NCBI GenBank assembly: GCA_015178975.1
Contig: WHVD01000022.1
Coordinates: 744,001-808,000 of the forward strand
Source: Hysterangium stoloniferum
Lineage: Eukaryota > Basidiomycota > Agaricomycetes > Hysterangiales > Hysterangiaceae
Reading direction: 5' to 3'
Length of the DNA: 64,000 bases
The position numbers and the translations under genes are program-made. Below are positions 1 to 12,536 of this stretch, one piece after another (the first letter of the stretch is position 1; each line of letters starts with the position of its first letter). The notes beneath the pieces are model-generated. The model was not told the DNA's origin and did not search any database. It saw only the letters and a program-made list of their open reading frames with translations.

Positions 1-589
1 TTACATTTTTACTTACATGCATTTACTAGTTACATATTTGTCTCTAGGTAAATACATATCATAGTCATTTGCTCACAACTGCACACAAATACTGAGTTAC
101 ATATTTGTCTCTAGTTTTATTAATACTAACACCAGTGGTCTGATGAATAGAGTGCCCAAAGACATTAAAGAGGAACAGAGTAATGATGTGTTCATGAATA
201 GTAGGGGGAACAGTGTGCATGGTGAATTGTGGGAACAAGCGTGCTAAAAGGCCTTGTATTTATACTTGAATATGAACAAATCATGTGACTTTTGGGTTTA
301 AGGTTTAGGTCTTAGGTTGTGGAAGTAAAGTCATGTGATCATGAATATTTTAAGACCACTTCTTTGCTCTGTGAATCTTGGCAACAAAACCATTCAGATG
401 TACAAGCTGCATTCATGGTATTATTGCATGGCCATAAATGGACATATGACATCATGGTTATTTAATCAATATTTAGTGATATTAGAGCATCTATCATAAT
501 TTATTCAGAATTTTGTGAATTTATTTTGGGCTACTGCTAAAGGATCTTTTCAAAACAAAGGAACATCCAAACAGTTTTGTTGCCTACTG
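1..589. other. Left-edge AT-rich DNA, nothing recognised
   Basis: No open frame with a recognisable motif and no splice pattern that gives a coherent protein on either strand. It ends where the first LTR-like block begins near 590. Confidence 0.4.
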
Positions 590-890
590 TATGCTACAGT
601 TCTCCAGTTAAAATATTGACTTAGATTACCCCTTTTCTAGTTCTCAGTCCTGTTACTCCTGTTCTAATACTCTCAAAGGTGTCTTCAGAAAGTCATGACC
701 CCTTACCTTATGACTCTTAGTAATTTGGCCCTCCAGTTGATTGAGCTAAGTGTTGATCTTTGTTCCTATCATACTATCTGCTCTGTTTGAAATACCAGAG
801 CACCCTGACAGTTTGTGCAAGAGCATGACATATAAGTTGAAGCCAAGCTCCACTATGTTTATAGAGTCAAACCTTCTTACTAGTACAAGC
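590..890 (+). repeat. LTR remnant, family D copy 1
   Basis: This block aligns along its length with the reverse complement of about 1195-1500 and with 23670-23829. Shared words include TTGACTTAGATTACCCC and ATCATACTATCTGCTCTG. The U5-type word TATAAGTTGAAGCCAAGCTC lies at 831-850, as in the well-bounded LTRs further right. No TG...CA boundary or target duplication could be fixed, so it is probably truncated. The 260 bp between this copy and the next hold no recognisable gene. Confidence 0.55.
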
Positions 891-1151
891 TCTATCATTG
901 GCCCCCCTGGTTGACTTAGTTACCATTGAGAATGAATGAAAAATAGGGTAATGTACATACCTCAGTCAATGTGCAATGTGAATCAACTGAGGTACAGTAT
1001 AGTCTAATATCCTTGGCTGTTCTCATATGGAGTTCAAGGGTGAGAAAATAGTGGTGAACAATATTGAAGAAATATAGGATATGGTGATCAAAGGGTGGTT
1101 GTAACAAATAGGTACCTCATAATCCTGTGGTATGGTATAACAGGCTTGGTT

Positions 1152-1650
1152 TGTTAAGATCTAAGCAAGGTGGTAGGGTTCTATGTCAGAGGGAGATCAT
1201 GCTAGTTGGGAGGTCTGACTCTATAAAATAGGTAGAGCTTGGCTTCAACTTATGTGTTGCACCCTCATATGAACTGTTATGGTGCTCCAGCATTTCAGAC
1301 AGAGCAGATAGTATGATAAGAACTAAGACAACACTTAGATTGTTCAACCAGAGGGCCAAAATACTAAGAGTTGTGGCATAAAGGGTTGCAGCTTGCTGGT
1401 GATGCCTTCAAGAATATTAGAGGGGGAGTAAGGTGGCTGAAGACTAAATGGGGATAATCTAAGTCAATATTAGAACTGACGAGTAGTAGCATACATGGTA
1501 GAAACTTTATACAAAGGTGTAATGTATGAGTGGAGATCCAATCAAGGAAGTGAGAAGTAGTGACAGGTCAAAGGATGCATGGGAAGGGGGGTAGGGATCA
1601 GACTGGGACTAAATACAATGTAGCAAAGGTATTCTAGAGATGGGACAGGA
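1152..1650 (-). repeat. LTR remnant, family D copy 2 (inverted)
   Basis: This is the reverse-oriented copy of the LTR family at 590-890 and 23535-23830. On the plus strand it begins TGTTAAGATC at 1152, the expected 3' end of a reversed LTR that ends ...CTTAACA. It carries the U5 word as GAGCTTGGCTTCAACTTAT at 1235-1253. The right limit is only approximate: similarity to the copy at 23.5 kb ends near the CTCTAGAATAC word at about 1630-1640. Confidence 0.55.
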
Positions 1651-1689
1651 TGACAAAAAGGGGAAACCATAGTGGACCAAGTATCAAGG

Positions 1690-1800
1690 CACCATGGTCA
1701 GGGGTACTGATAGTGGGAAGCTGGAGGGTGGGGAAGGTAAAGCAAGGTTGCAAAGCACCAAATGACTGGGATCCTAACATGGTTACTCTCATGATTGGGA
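1690..1800 (-). pseudogene. Fragment of the repeated gene seen at 61962-62500
   Basis: CACCATGGTCAGGGG and the following ~100 bp (including GGATCCTAAC) recur at about 61955-62045. Read on the minus strand, both end in a proline-rich tail followed by a stop. Here the frame upstream is broken by stops. I see this as a decayed copy of a multicopy gene of unknown function. Confidence 0.35.
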
Positions 1801-3559
1801 GCATGTGATAGCCCCTTGACTACAACAAGAGTCCACAGTGAGCAGTGGGGCAGGTCATAAAGTGACTGTTCAGTTTTCAGTGGTGCAGTTCCTAGACCAT
1901 ATAACTTTCCATTTGTCTAAGTAGGTGACAGTTAACTTGTTGTAAATGGATGAGTACTACAATACATGAATCATCCTTATATAGCCCAGTAACTTTACTA
2001 GTATCCCTGTATGGTTCGAGTCCTTGCCACTCACTTACCTGAATTCCCAAAATCTAACAGTGACAAGCCCACAACATAACCCCACAACCTAGCAAGGGTT
2101 CTTAGGCTTGTCTTTCTGATGACATCACAAGCTTCCTCTGCTGTTATACAGCTACCAGACTGAGCCTGACTGTCACACTTCCAGCACATCTGTTTTGTGG
2201 GTTGCAAAGGATTTACAGTGATTGAGGGCTATCCAACGAGTTCTTCTTTAAACCTTTGACCCATCTCAGAAGATAGCAAATATACTCTAATAATGTTCAT
2301 CCTATGAACCAATATTTATTAAGCTTCCTGTGTCCTTACCAGCGATTCCCAGTTACAAACTCAGAGATGGGGACAATGCCCCCAAACACTATGGTTTACC
2401 ATTATATCATCTCACTGTGCCTAGGCTTTGCTAGTGACAAACAATATTTGATGCTCTGGAACAACAGGTCAGATGAGAAGAAGCATTCGTCGGGGAGCAG
2501 GAGCTATCTGAGGTTGCTGGGAGAATGCAAATTTACTATTGGGTGCATTATGAACAATCACTTGTTTATCACAAGTTGTAAATCTGACTATCTGTGATCA
2601 ATAGTAAATCCCAGTCGGGAGGCTACAGATCTACATATTTCATGAGGTTCATATGCATATGCAATGTTGTTCTGGGCCTTTCTTGGATTGCTAGCACCAC
2701 ATCCGTAAGTTACGATATCCCATTCTCATACCCCCACATCATCTGCTGATAGCATGGAAAAAATAAATAGGGTTCATAGAGGACTTGAGTCACTGAAGTG
2801 CATAAGCATCACACCTGTCAACTATACAGATGGGCTTGTCTTAAATGTCCCTTACTCAGTGTCAAGGCATATCCTGACTCACAACTCCCTCACTGGAGGA
2901 GACACAGTCGTAACTCACACAAGCGACATTGAATGCGGCACAGTGCAATTTGCCATCACATTTACAAACGCCTCAAGTCATCATGAAATATATGATGGAT
3001 GTATTGTCAAGTCAGGCTCCGAGCAGTCCAAGCAGTAGCACAACACTCAACAACAGAAATAAAGTAGCCCCATGACAACCCAGTGAGCACAGCTTACATA
3101 GGTAGCTTAGAGTAAAGGTCCAGAGCAGGAGAACAACAGCTGAGTATTGATACCTCAGCAGAGAAACCATAACAGAGGCAAGACAGAAAAGACATAGCCA
3201 CAGAAAGGATAGATCATACCAATAAATGACTTATTGACTGCTGCTTTTAGACGTGGCACTGCTGTAGGAATAATTGACAGTCCCTTTTTCTACCCTGTTC
3301 TTATATAATCGATTTCATGCTGAAATACTCGTGCCTTTTATTGGGAACTTGTGCAGACCACAGTAGATATTAGAATATAACCTGGCTTCTATCTATGAGT
3401 AAACTACTGGGGATTATATATATCTATGGGGAAGAAGGTTCTGGAAGGGATGACAGAGATATTACTAAAGCTATGTTAAGTATGTTCCAAGATATTCTAT
3501 AATATTCTAGGAATGTCAGGTTGATTACCAACACCTTTAGCCTCATGACGACCACACTA
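1800..3559. other. Intergenic region with two weak ORFs
   Basis: Two plus-strand ORFs (2304-2597, 97 codons; 2754-3038, 94 codons) are the only notable frames. Neither shows a recognisable domain, transmembrane pattern, zinc motif or plausible splice partner. Base composition does not differ from the surrounding AT-rich DNA, so I do not call them genes. Confidence 0.35.
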
Positions 3560-4301
3560 AGCGTGCCGACATCGCCACTTCCTTATTCGTTTGCTCAGTG
3601 TATCAACAGCCCCTCCATTAATTTTGTCGGCAAAGCTGACGCTCATATATCTGATAAAACGATCCGCAAAGCAATTCGTTGGTGGAGGAAGCGCCATCAC
3701 GGTTCCCACTAGGAGGTATGAGAAAAGCTTAACAAATTACTTCATGATGCGGTCGCTTGAACAATAGATCAGAGTCTCCGTGGTCCATTGAATTAAATAT
3801 TTCTGTCTTGAAATGGGTCTCTGACTGATATTGATGCTTCACTTCTAAGTACGATGTTTTAATAGCCATCCTCTAAGCTCTCTCGTAAAACTGGTAAATC
3901 GTATCAAAAGTAGATACGTTTTAAATTAACATAAATATTTCACTTGCCATTACACAAATCAATAGGAAATTATATGTCCTCTTAATATTTACTGTAGATT
4001 GCATGAATTCTTAGATGTGTTATCTTCCCTCATGATTTAACTTTAATTGCAGATAACCACTAATGAAATCACCTTGCAGGGATAACAACTATTCACCAGT
4101 TCGCAAGTGGCAAACATGACCAATGGGTGAATCTGAGATAGGGAGAGAAACAATACTGGACAAAATATCAAAACTTGCAAGCGGTCACTGTACGTCATCG
4201 GGTCTTGTGTAGTTCAACCACTACAGGTATAAAGGTGGATAGATATAAGTATGTGAAGAGCTAAAGGGTATAGTTATAGTTATAAAATCGCAATATATAC
4301 T
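3560..4301. repeat. 3' flank of CorA-like gene 1, duplicated at about 7860-8589
   Basis: Stretches such as CGTTGGTGGA...GCGCCATCACGG (about 3677-3700 and 7961-7986) and the TCTTCCCTCAT block (about 4022 and 8306) recur in the same order 3' of gene 2. The duplicated unit therefore includes flank plus gene, about 2.7 kb. A 63-codon plus ORF (3521-3712) lies here. It is not conserved as an open frame in the second copy and is probably non-coding. Confidence 0.6.
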
Positions 4302-6269
4302 TCACACTGCAGATCCACCCCTTGCCAAGCTACTGTCCTGACGACGTTCCCCCCACCTCTCTTGGACGAATAATAGGGGCCACGAGAATCGGGACAGCAT
4401 ACCTACTTCATTGCCATTGGCATATGTCCAGTTACCCTGCAATGCTATCACCACCCACACAGTAGCAAGCGTGAAGGATATCGCTGTTCCAACATAGTGA
4501 ACCAGAGTCCCTTTAGTTCCTTGTTGGTCATTTATTTCCTTGATGTTCATTCCAAAAACTGACTGTGGACACAATATAGTTAATGGCATTGTTAACACAA
4601 TTTCCAAAAGTATATAACCTACTGCGACGAACGATGCAGGTAAAAAAACCATCGTAAGGTATGCAATTTGCTTCATGGCCGCGCTATCCCGCAACGCAGC
4701 CCTTGTTAATTGCTTCATTTGGTCGCTATCTTGGATATTCACGCTTGCAAATGCCTTTTAGCAGAAGAAGTAAATAAATCAAGCAAAAGTCTGAAATATC
4801 CAACCAACCTACCAAATTCATTATATTTGTCAATCGCTGATCCCAGAGTATTCTACTGTTGGACAGTCTTTCAATGTGCGATAATAAAATTTTGCATTCT
4901 CTTTCCAATATGGCTCTTGAAAAATCTCGGTGACCCGCATTGATAGGAGCATCCATAGCTGGGTTCGGCGTGTCGAGTATAAATTGCACGGACTTTTTAA
5001 AATCTTCTAAGAGCGATGCGTAATGCAAGAGGTATGCACGGATTTGATGCAGTTGCTTTGTGAAGTCGATATTGTTGCCCCCGAGGACATCCAATTCCTA
5101 AACGTCACAAGAAACAAATTTGTTAACTTAACCGATACATAAACAATTTAAGTACATACAAGAAGAGCAATGTGCTCCCAAAGGAGCTCCAGCGATTGGT
5201 CCCATGCGAAAAGTGCATACCACAAAATGGTCAACAACACGAATGTTGGATCTCTTGAGGCCTCAAAAATGTCACCCCAATACACGGTTTGACCTGCAAG
5301 GTACACTCGAGAGTGTATGCTTGAGGCTGAAGTAACTGGATGTGGAGACGGAGGTTGGTAAGATATGAGTGTGCTGCTTTGGACATCGCGAATCATGTGC
5401 ACCCCAAGCAAATCGAGTACAAGGTGGTGATCACGAGTATAAAGCGGACTTTGTGTATCGATTTCCAGCTTGTCAGTAAGAGTCGCAGATCTTCCGGAAT
5501 CGGAAGTGCTTCGTAATGATTCTCCTACATTTTCTATGGTGCGTGGAAATGCAAGAACAATTGTGATATCTGGAAAAACTTGTTGGCAAACAGACGTGTG
5601 TCAAAGCTAATAAAAAAAACTCACGATCACCTTTATTAGCTTGTACATGTTCTTGGTATCTTGCAGGTATCCATTTGATCGAGGATGTCCAGAAGAAGGG
5701 CTCCACTTCATACCTATAGGATAGCTCATAAGTTAAACATTGTGGAGATGAAAATTATTCACTTTTCTCCAATCATTTTTAAAACAGATAACGAGGGATC
5801 ACCGACAAATATGGCTCGAACGCGGGTATTCTCCGCACGTTTCTGAAACCACTAGGTTATACACGCGGGCTCAATTTTGAACGAATGATTGTCATACCCC
5901 ATCCCGCAAGATCTTCCAAAAAGCATCATCATCTGAGCCTTCGGGTTGTCTCTCAGACCTTGTAAAACTACCATCGTTGGCCACATCCAGATAATGAAGT
6001 TGATGTTTGGCTTGCGAACGTAGAGACGAGTGCAGAGAACCTAGGCCGCTTCTCGTCACCTGCACCGGTGTCCAGTTCGGGAAATGCGATTGGGGGTAAT
6101 TCTTCCAACAATCATCACTCTCTCCTGGCTCGTGAGTACACCTGATTCTTTCCAGTGGGATATCTGAACCTTGGATTTCCTCGGTTATGTCAATCCACGG
6201 CCAGGGTGCACTAGGAGCAGCGTGTCTGTGGTTTGATAATGTCCTCTTCAATTGTACCGGTGATACCAT
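4302..6269 (-). CDS. CorA-like Mg2+ transporter protein, copy 1
   Basis: Seven exons (6269-5898, 5842-5763, 5713-5625, 5569-5160, 5097-4813, 4754-4623, 4562-4302) joined by GT-AG introns of 48-62 nt give an uninterrupted 542-residue protein. Visible features: a variable N-terminal cytosolic domain (exon 1), the EPFFWTSS segment in exon 3, a helical middle domain, a first membrane segment (TMVFLPASFVA), then GMN at residues 460-462 and a second hydrophobic segment (SFTLATVWVVIAL). GMN between two C-terminal helices is the signature of CorA-type Mg2+ channels. Exons 5 and 6 closely match those of copy 2. The C-terminal tail is short and basic/acidic mixed. Transport activity of these fungal paralogues is inferred from the family. 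Confidence 0.85.
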
Positions 6270-6779
6270 CGCGTCTTGCAGGTGGGGGTCCGCCTACTTA
6301 CGGTGACTTAAGTACTGAAAGGGACCAAGTGCTGTGTAAGTTAGCTCCAGTATAATTAGTTCGATTATGTTCGGATTCAAAGTACATCAGCGCCAGCCCC
6401 AAGTCTGGTGTTTCAATAGCTATGCAATTGTGGGACCTGCTGTACCAAGTCTTGTCGTTATCTAGACCGCCAGACATCCGCCGTTCCCCTATACGTTTCT
6501 TGTCCAAGACACTTCCATCTATGATCAGTTTTGCGATCGTGTGATAATAATACTTACATACTGCAGCCGAGCACATGCCGCTTCCCATTGTCAACGCAAA
6601 GTTCATGGAAACCATATGAAATTCAAGGTACCCACTCTCCATCCCCGAAGGAGGTATATCCTGGTCTACAATGACAGATAGTGCTTCCAGGTACATTTAC
6701 CAGGGGTGTGATATGCAGAGTAATCCGCTCAACACGTGTCGTGGGTGCCTCGTATCTTGTTTTGGTCAAATCAAAGAGT
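6270..6779 (-). promoter_or_regulatory. 5' flank of CorA-like gene 1
   Basis: About 150 bp upstream of the start match the 5' flank of copy 2 (10546-10700): both carry a TTAAGTACT...GTGTAAGTTA word order. This looks like the conserved promoter/5' UTR of the tandem copies. A 132-codon minus ORF at 6298-6696 crosses this block and lacks any domain, so I regard it as fortuitous. No clear TATA box was identified. Confidence 0.4.
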
Positions 6780-7960
6780 AAAGGTCGACCCCGCCCTGAT
6801 TAACTGGTTAACAGAGGTAATATCGCTGCTATCTTGTTGACGCATTTTCCGTGCCCATAAGTCCGCCACAGAAACATACAGGCCACAGTGATCGTTTCGT
6901 CATACTGATAAGCATCCACTCATCCGCTGTCTGACTCTATCGTCCTTGAGATGCAATTATCGCCCATGTTGATAATATGAATGGAAGGCGACTGCAAAGT
7001 AATGTGGCAGGGTTCCATTGGCGCCCAGATTTTTTTTTTTTTGTTCACACCATAAACATGCCGTCGGCAGTTGAAGATGCAGCAACATCCTACTGCAACG
7101 AAGGAAGCAGGCAAAAAGACCATTGTCAGGTAAGAGATCCGCCCACAGCAGCCAGCATTTAGCATACCCCGTCCTGAAACAAACCAAGTGCGTGACCCGG
7201 ACATCCCGAATCCGTTATTCCACATTCCTCTACTAGCACTGCGAGATTTTACCCCGATTAATTTGAGCAATAAGATTTGAACACGCGAACAACTCTTAGG
7301 AAACAGCGCTAAGACTTTGCATGCAGGTGTATCCACACCGTACGAAACAACTGGTTCATGTAGGTTCTAGGAGGGAGGTATAATGGAAAGATGTGCACGA
7401 ATCCTGTGGAACCCTGATATATGAAGTCACGTTACTGTTTGGATAAATTTCATTTCCTGGTTTTGGGTTCAGTTCAAGTCTAATGCCTCGTTCCGGGAGA
7501 ACATCTACAACGCATACTGTACGGGCCGTCTCTCTGAAACGCTCTTAATATATGAGGTCCAGGAAAACGGGTCAATAAGATATCTAGAATACTCAAATAT
7601 AGAGAACTTGAACACGGAATACCTGAGCTTTACACACGTTGAATGGCACGGTCAATTTGGCCGCAACTTGAACACAAAGCACGCAAACGCGACGAACCCG
7701 AGGTTCAGTCTGCAAACATAATGTTGTAGTCAATATGGTGTATCTTACTTATGAATGTCTTGTATGTTTACCTGGAGTTTCACGAGTTTTTCATTCATTC
7801 GACACGATATGTTGGGTAATCAGATTTCGACAATTTTCCATCTTCTTCAACATCAATATGATATATTGTGGAGTTCCGAGATCGCCACCTTATTCCTTTA
7901 CTTTTTCTCCATCAAGTTCATTGGCGAAGCTGGCACTCACGTATTTGATCTGTAAAATAA
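6780..7960 (-). pseudogene. Decayed CorA-like gene (9-exon type)
   Basis: Between copies 1 and 2 lie, in minus-strand order, remnants of exon 1/2 (about 7960-7640), the helical exon 7 (about 7350-7180), the membrane exon with a TMVFLPASFVA-like segment (about 7160-7085), and the last exon (about 7070-6790). The last exon still resembles that of copies 3/4, including the downstream CAGGGGTGTGATATG motif near 6707 that also follows genes 3 and 4. Frames are broken by stops, a run of T/A at about 7030-7041 and missing exons 3-6. GMN is changed to GVN in the readable frame. Clearly a dead member of the array. Confidence 0.7.
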
Positions 7961-8589
7961 TCCGTTGGTGGACTCGGAGGCGCCATCACGGCCCAACCAG
8001 GAGATACGAAAAAAGCATAGCACATTACTTTATGCCAGATATTACTCAACCGACACAATGGATCAGATCTCTATTGAATCAACTCATATTTTCATAACAT
8101 GAGTGTCTGTCGATTTGATCTTGGTCAGTGACCCATAGTGCGATGCTTTAATACCCATCCCCTGTAAGGGTGGGGGACTCTAACGAGAGGAGATAAGTTT
8201 AAGGGTACTCATTGATATTTTATCACAGTTACATTAATCAGTAGGACGTTGCGTGCTCTCTATTAATATCCACTGTAAAATATATGACTTCCCAGAAGCG
8301 TTGTCTTCCCTCATACGATTCAACACCGCAGATAACACGTAGCAAAATCATCTCGCAGGGGATAACAATTAGTCGATAGTTAGCAAGTGGGAGGCCATGA
8401 CTCATGAACGAACTTGCGATGAGGCAGAAAACAATACTGGACAGGACATCAAACTCGTCAAAATACTAGTAGTTCTTATAAGTCGTCGGGTCAAATAATT
8501 CAGCCAGTCCAGGTATTAAACTAGATAGATATATAGTACCTAAAGACACAGTCCCCGATTCCATCGCAGTTATACATCCCAATGTAGAT

Positions 8590-10545
8590 TTACTTCCCCA
8601 TCGAATCATTGCGATTACGACGTTGCGGCAACTTCGATTTGATGAATAACACGAGCCGCGAGAATCGAGACGGTATACCTTCGTTGCCATCAGCTCCTTT
8701 CCAATTGCCATGTAGTGCCATCACTGCCCCCATGGTAACAAGCGTGAAGGGTACCGCTACTTCAACATAGTGGGCCAGAGTCCCTTTAATTTTTGGATCG
8801 GCGATTATCTCCTGAATGTTCATTCCAAACGCCGCCTATGAACAGAATGTGGTAAACGACATCATAAACATAATCCCAAAAGTATATAACTTACTGCGAC
8901 GAACGATGCAGGTAAAAAAACCATTGTAAGGTATGCAATTTGCTTCATTGCGGCGCTATCCCGCAAAGAAGCCTCTGTTAATTTCTTCATGTGGCCGCTC
9001 TCTTGGATATTTACTTTTGCAAACGCCTTTTAGCAGAAGAATTAAGAAAATCGAGCAAAAGGAAAAGACTGAAATACCAATCCTACGTACCAAATGCATT
9101 AAATTTGTCAATCGCTTATCCCAGAGTGTTCTGCTTTGGGAGAGTCTCTCGATCTGTGATAGTAAAATCCTGCATTCCCTTTTCATTAAGGTTCTTGAAA
9201 GTTCTCGGTTATCCTCATGGGCAGGAGCATCCATAGCTGGGTTCGGCGTGTCGAGTATAAATTCCACGGACTTTTTAAAATCTTCTAAGAGCGACGCGTA
9301 ATGCAAGAGGTATGCACGGATTTGATGCAATTCCCCTGTGAAGCTGACATCGGTGGCTTCAATGGCATCCACTTCCTAAAGGCAACAAGACAAATCTGTT
9401 AACTTGACCGATATAAAAACGATTGAAATACATACAAGATGAGAAATATGCTCCCAAAGGAGCTCCAGCGATTGGTCCCATGCGAATAGCGCATACCACA
9501 GGATAGTCAATAACACGAATGTTGGATCATTTGAGGCCTTAAATATGTTACCCCAATACACGCTTTGACCTGCAAGGAACACTCGAGTATGTATACTTGA
9601 CGCCGACGTTACAGACCGGTCCAACGCAGGCTGATAAGATATGATTGTACTGCTATGAACATCGCGAATTGCGTGTACTCCAAGCAAATCGAGGTTGAGA
9701 GTGTGTTTGCGAATATGAAGCGGTTCTTGTGTGTCGATTTCCAGCCGGTCATCAGAAGCCTCGGGTGTTTCGGAATTGCAAGTGCTTCGCGGTGGCATTG
9801 ATTCTTCTGCTTTTTCCGTTGCACGTGGAAATGCAAGGATAATTGTGATATCTGGAAAATTGGTTGGCACACAGAACTGCACCAAAGCTAATGAAACAAG
9901 CTCACGATCTCCTTGCTTAGTTTGTGAATCTTCTTGGTATCTCGCAGGTATCCAGTTAATCGAAGACGTCCAGAAGAAGGGCTCCACTTCATATCTATAG
10001 GATAATTCATAAGTTAAGCATTGTGGACATGAATGTTATTCACTTTTGTCCAATCATTTTTAGAACAGATAACGAGGGATCATCGACAAATATGGCTCGA
10101 ACACGGGTATTTGCTGCTCGTCTCTGAAACACTAGGTTCAACTGTGCACGCGGACTCAATTTCGGAATGTGAGTGGTTCTCATACCCCAGCTTGCATGAT
10201 CTTCCAAAAATCAACATCATCTTCAGCAACGGATGGTGTCCTGGGCTGTGAAAAGGCACCATCGTTGGCAACATCGACGTAATGAAGGTAATGTTTGGTG
10301 TGTGAATGCACTAACAAACCATTTAGGCCGCTGCTGTCCACTTGGGCTCGTGTCCAGTTTGGAAAATGCGATTGCGGATATTTCTTCCAACAATCGGTAC
10401 ATTCCCCTAGCTTGTGAAGGCATTGATGTTTTGCTGGTGTGTCTGAGAGTTGGATTTCTTTGGTTATGTCAATCCACGGCCATGGTGCACTAGGAGCAGC
10501 GTGCCTGTGGTTTGCTAAGGTCTTCTTCTTGGGCTGTGATGCCAT
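8590..10545 (-). CDS. CorA-like Mg2+ transporter protein, copy 2
   Basis: Seven exons (10545-10186, 10123-10044, 9994-9906, 9851-9436, 9375-9091, 9026-8895, 8835-8590) give 535 residues without a stop. The third intron (9905-9852, 54 nt) is a multiple of three without a stop, so its retention would leave the frame open. Domain order matches copy 1: variable N-terminus, EPFFWTSS, helical domain, membrane segment TMVFLPASFVA, GMN at residues 458-460, second membrane segment. The large exon 4 (416 nt) corresponds to three exons in copies 3 and 4. Role by family: Mg2+ uptake across a membrane; the actual substrate and location are unknown. Confidence 0.85.
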
Positions 10546-11846
10546 TGTGCAGGTGGAAATCCGTCTGCTGGGGAGATTGTGGTTTAAGTACTAAAGAGGG
10601 TCGAAGTACTGTGTAAGTTAATTTTGGTACAATCAGGTCGCCCAGTTTCCGAATGCGTTAAGTACATAACGCGTTAACGCTAGCCAAGTCACTGGTGTCG
10701 GTGCGACTATCTGTCAGTTTTTGATATGGGCGTGCCACGGCAAGCCCCGCAGATTACCAGCCGGTTTTGAAGTATTGCGAGCGCTAAAAGCTCTAGAAGC
10801 TTGCTGTTCATGGATAGATTAGTGGAGTCGCTATAGCTAGTTTCCCTTACAGAGCTCAGACAAACGCAGGTATCACTCATTATTACCTATCGAGGTCTGC
10901 ACCGAAACTTTAACAGTCAGGCAATCTCTGAGCGTTCCCTATTTGCAACATGTCTCTTGGCTGAGGCCTACAGTACTTGCATTCAATATAGCCTGAACCT
11001 GGTATAACGGATGGGCGCTAATACGCAAATATCGGCTAATGGCCACTGCCTATTCTCTAACATTTCATTAGTTGCAAATACTCTCTAATACGCTAATAGT
11101 AGCCTAGTTCAGACGGTCTTGAAGTTGCGAGTCCAAACTCCGACTAATTTGTTATAGTTATATTGGCAGCAGAATTTAGTACTAATACAGGAAAATCCTA
11201 CGGTAAGGACTATAGCGAGTAGATGGATTACCTCAGCTACGTTTGGAAGCTGGAACACGTATAGTTGGGTATTCAATTGTATAGGTTTACAGTGAAGGTT
11301 GTTCACTCACTGAGAGGTACGCATATTGTTCCTTTAGCTTACTGTGATTTATACTTACTATCACTCTAGTTATTAGAGAGTATTTGCAACTAGTATATAT
11401 TAGTTGCAAATACTCTCTATTATTAGGTAGATATAAATGCATACTTAGGAAGGTTGCTCACACACCTAGAGTTATTATTAGAACTGCGTATTTTACATTA
11501 ACATGGTTTTCTTGTTGTTGAAAATTGGTTTTCATATGGTGTAATCAACTCCTTAGCAGTTACATAACATGGTTCTTTTACTTCTCTGAGTATGTTAACT
11601 TTTCGGCGAAAATATGACCAGACCTCTAGAGGACGAGCGCAATACGGTCTGAGTTATATTGTTGGTTATAAACGCAGGGGGATCTCATGTGTAACTACGG
11701 GATTATATACTCAGAACAAGAGCGGTAATGAATGTGGGTACTAATGACCCCGGTCTATAATAACCAGTTCATAAATACTAAGTACTACCAAAAGAAACTT
11801 TTTTTTTTGTCACAATACGATCAAGCCGCTTTTGTCACTCATCAGG
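10546..11846. other. Intergenic DNA between CorA copy 2 and the duplicated block
   Basis: After the conserved 5' flank of gene 2 (to about 10700) there is no coherent gene. A 65-codon minus ORF (11109-11306) has no motif or splice partner. The only structured element is the hairpin at 11375-11418. Confidence 0.4.
11375..11418. repeat. Perfect 18-bp inverted repeat with 8-nt loop
   Basis: AGAGAGTATTTGCAACTA (11375-11392) is followed by GTATATAT and then by its exact reverse complement TAGTTGCAAATACTCTCT (11401-11418). The right-arm word TTAGTTGCAAATACTCTCTA also occurs at about 11068-11087, 300 bp upstream. It could be the paired ends of small inserted elements or a cruciform; no coding is involved. 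Confidence 0.6.
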
Positions 11847-12536
11847 CTTTGTGACATAGGAAGTCGCACGCCATCTCCGACTCTCTGGCGCCTTCCAGAC
11901 CCGTTTTCGGCCTTGTCTTTAGGGTTTAGGGCTTATTCGAGTCCGTCACACTCCTTTTGAGTCTTACTAGTAATTTTTTATGACTGTAGCTTCAAGTTGT
12001 TCCATTTTGTGTTTGCATCATTCCCGCTTTCTATTTTGAATCAGAATTTGTACAGTTGGTTAGTTACAAACAATGTTCTTTTTGATCTGCTCTGGGATCA
12101 ATATATCATTAAAATGTTTTAGATGATTGATTTGTTATTGTATAATATTTATACTGAAAGTGGATGAAGTTGAAAATTAATCTGCGCCGTGCCTATGACT
12201 CAACTAGTGACAACTCGCAGATCACGCGTACCTGAGCAATATCTGGTCTACCAGAACCTAAAGTGAGGTCTCAGCGGTATAGAGGCTCCAGGACCGTAGA
12301 TACCTCCTTTTCAATTTTCCTGATATACTTGTCATTGCCAAGATCGGGTTGAGTCTCTTGCGGACCATATCAATTTCAAAATATCGACTTCAAATTCCTT
12401 GGGCAAATATCTAAGTCTACAGGCTACATGATATGTCCTACGGGTAAATTTTCCAGGGGTGTGATATGGAGAATCGTCTGCTCATTATGTATCGTACGTG
12501 CAAAACCGGTCGTGCCGTGTCGGATTGAACGTTAAA

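Noticed and set aside
2304-3038. Two plus ORFs of about 95 codons
   Set aside because: No motif, no splice partner and no repeated or conserved copy to support coding.
6298-6696. 132-codon minus ORF
   Set aside because: Covers the conserved 5' flank of CorA copy 1, has no domain, and is not open in the flank of copy 2.
11918-11931. TTTAGGG-like telomeric repeat (also near 23885)
   Set aside because: Only two units, and present at the same place in both copies of the segmental duplication, so not a telomere.
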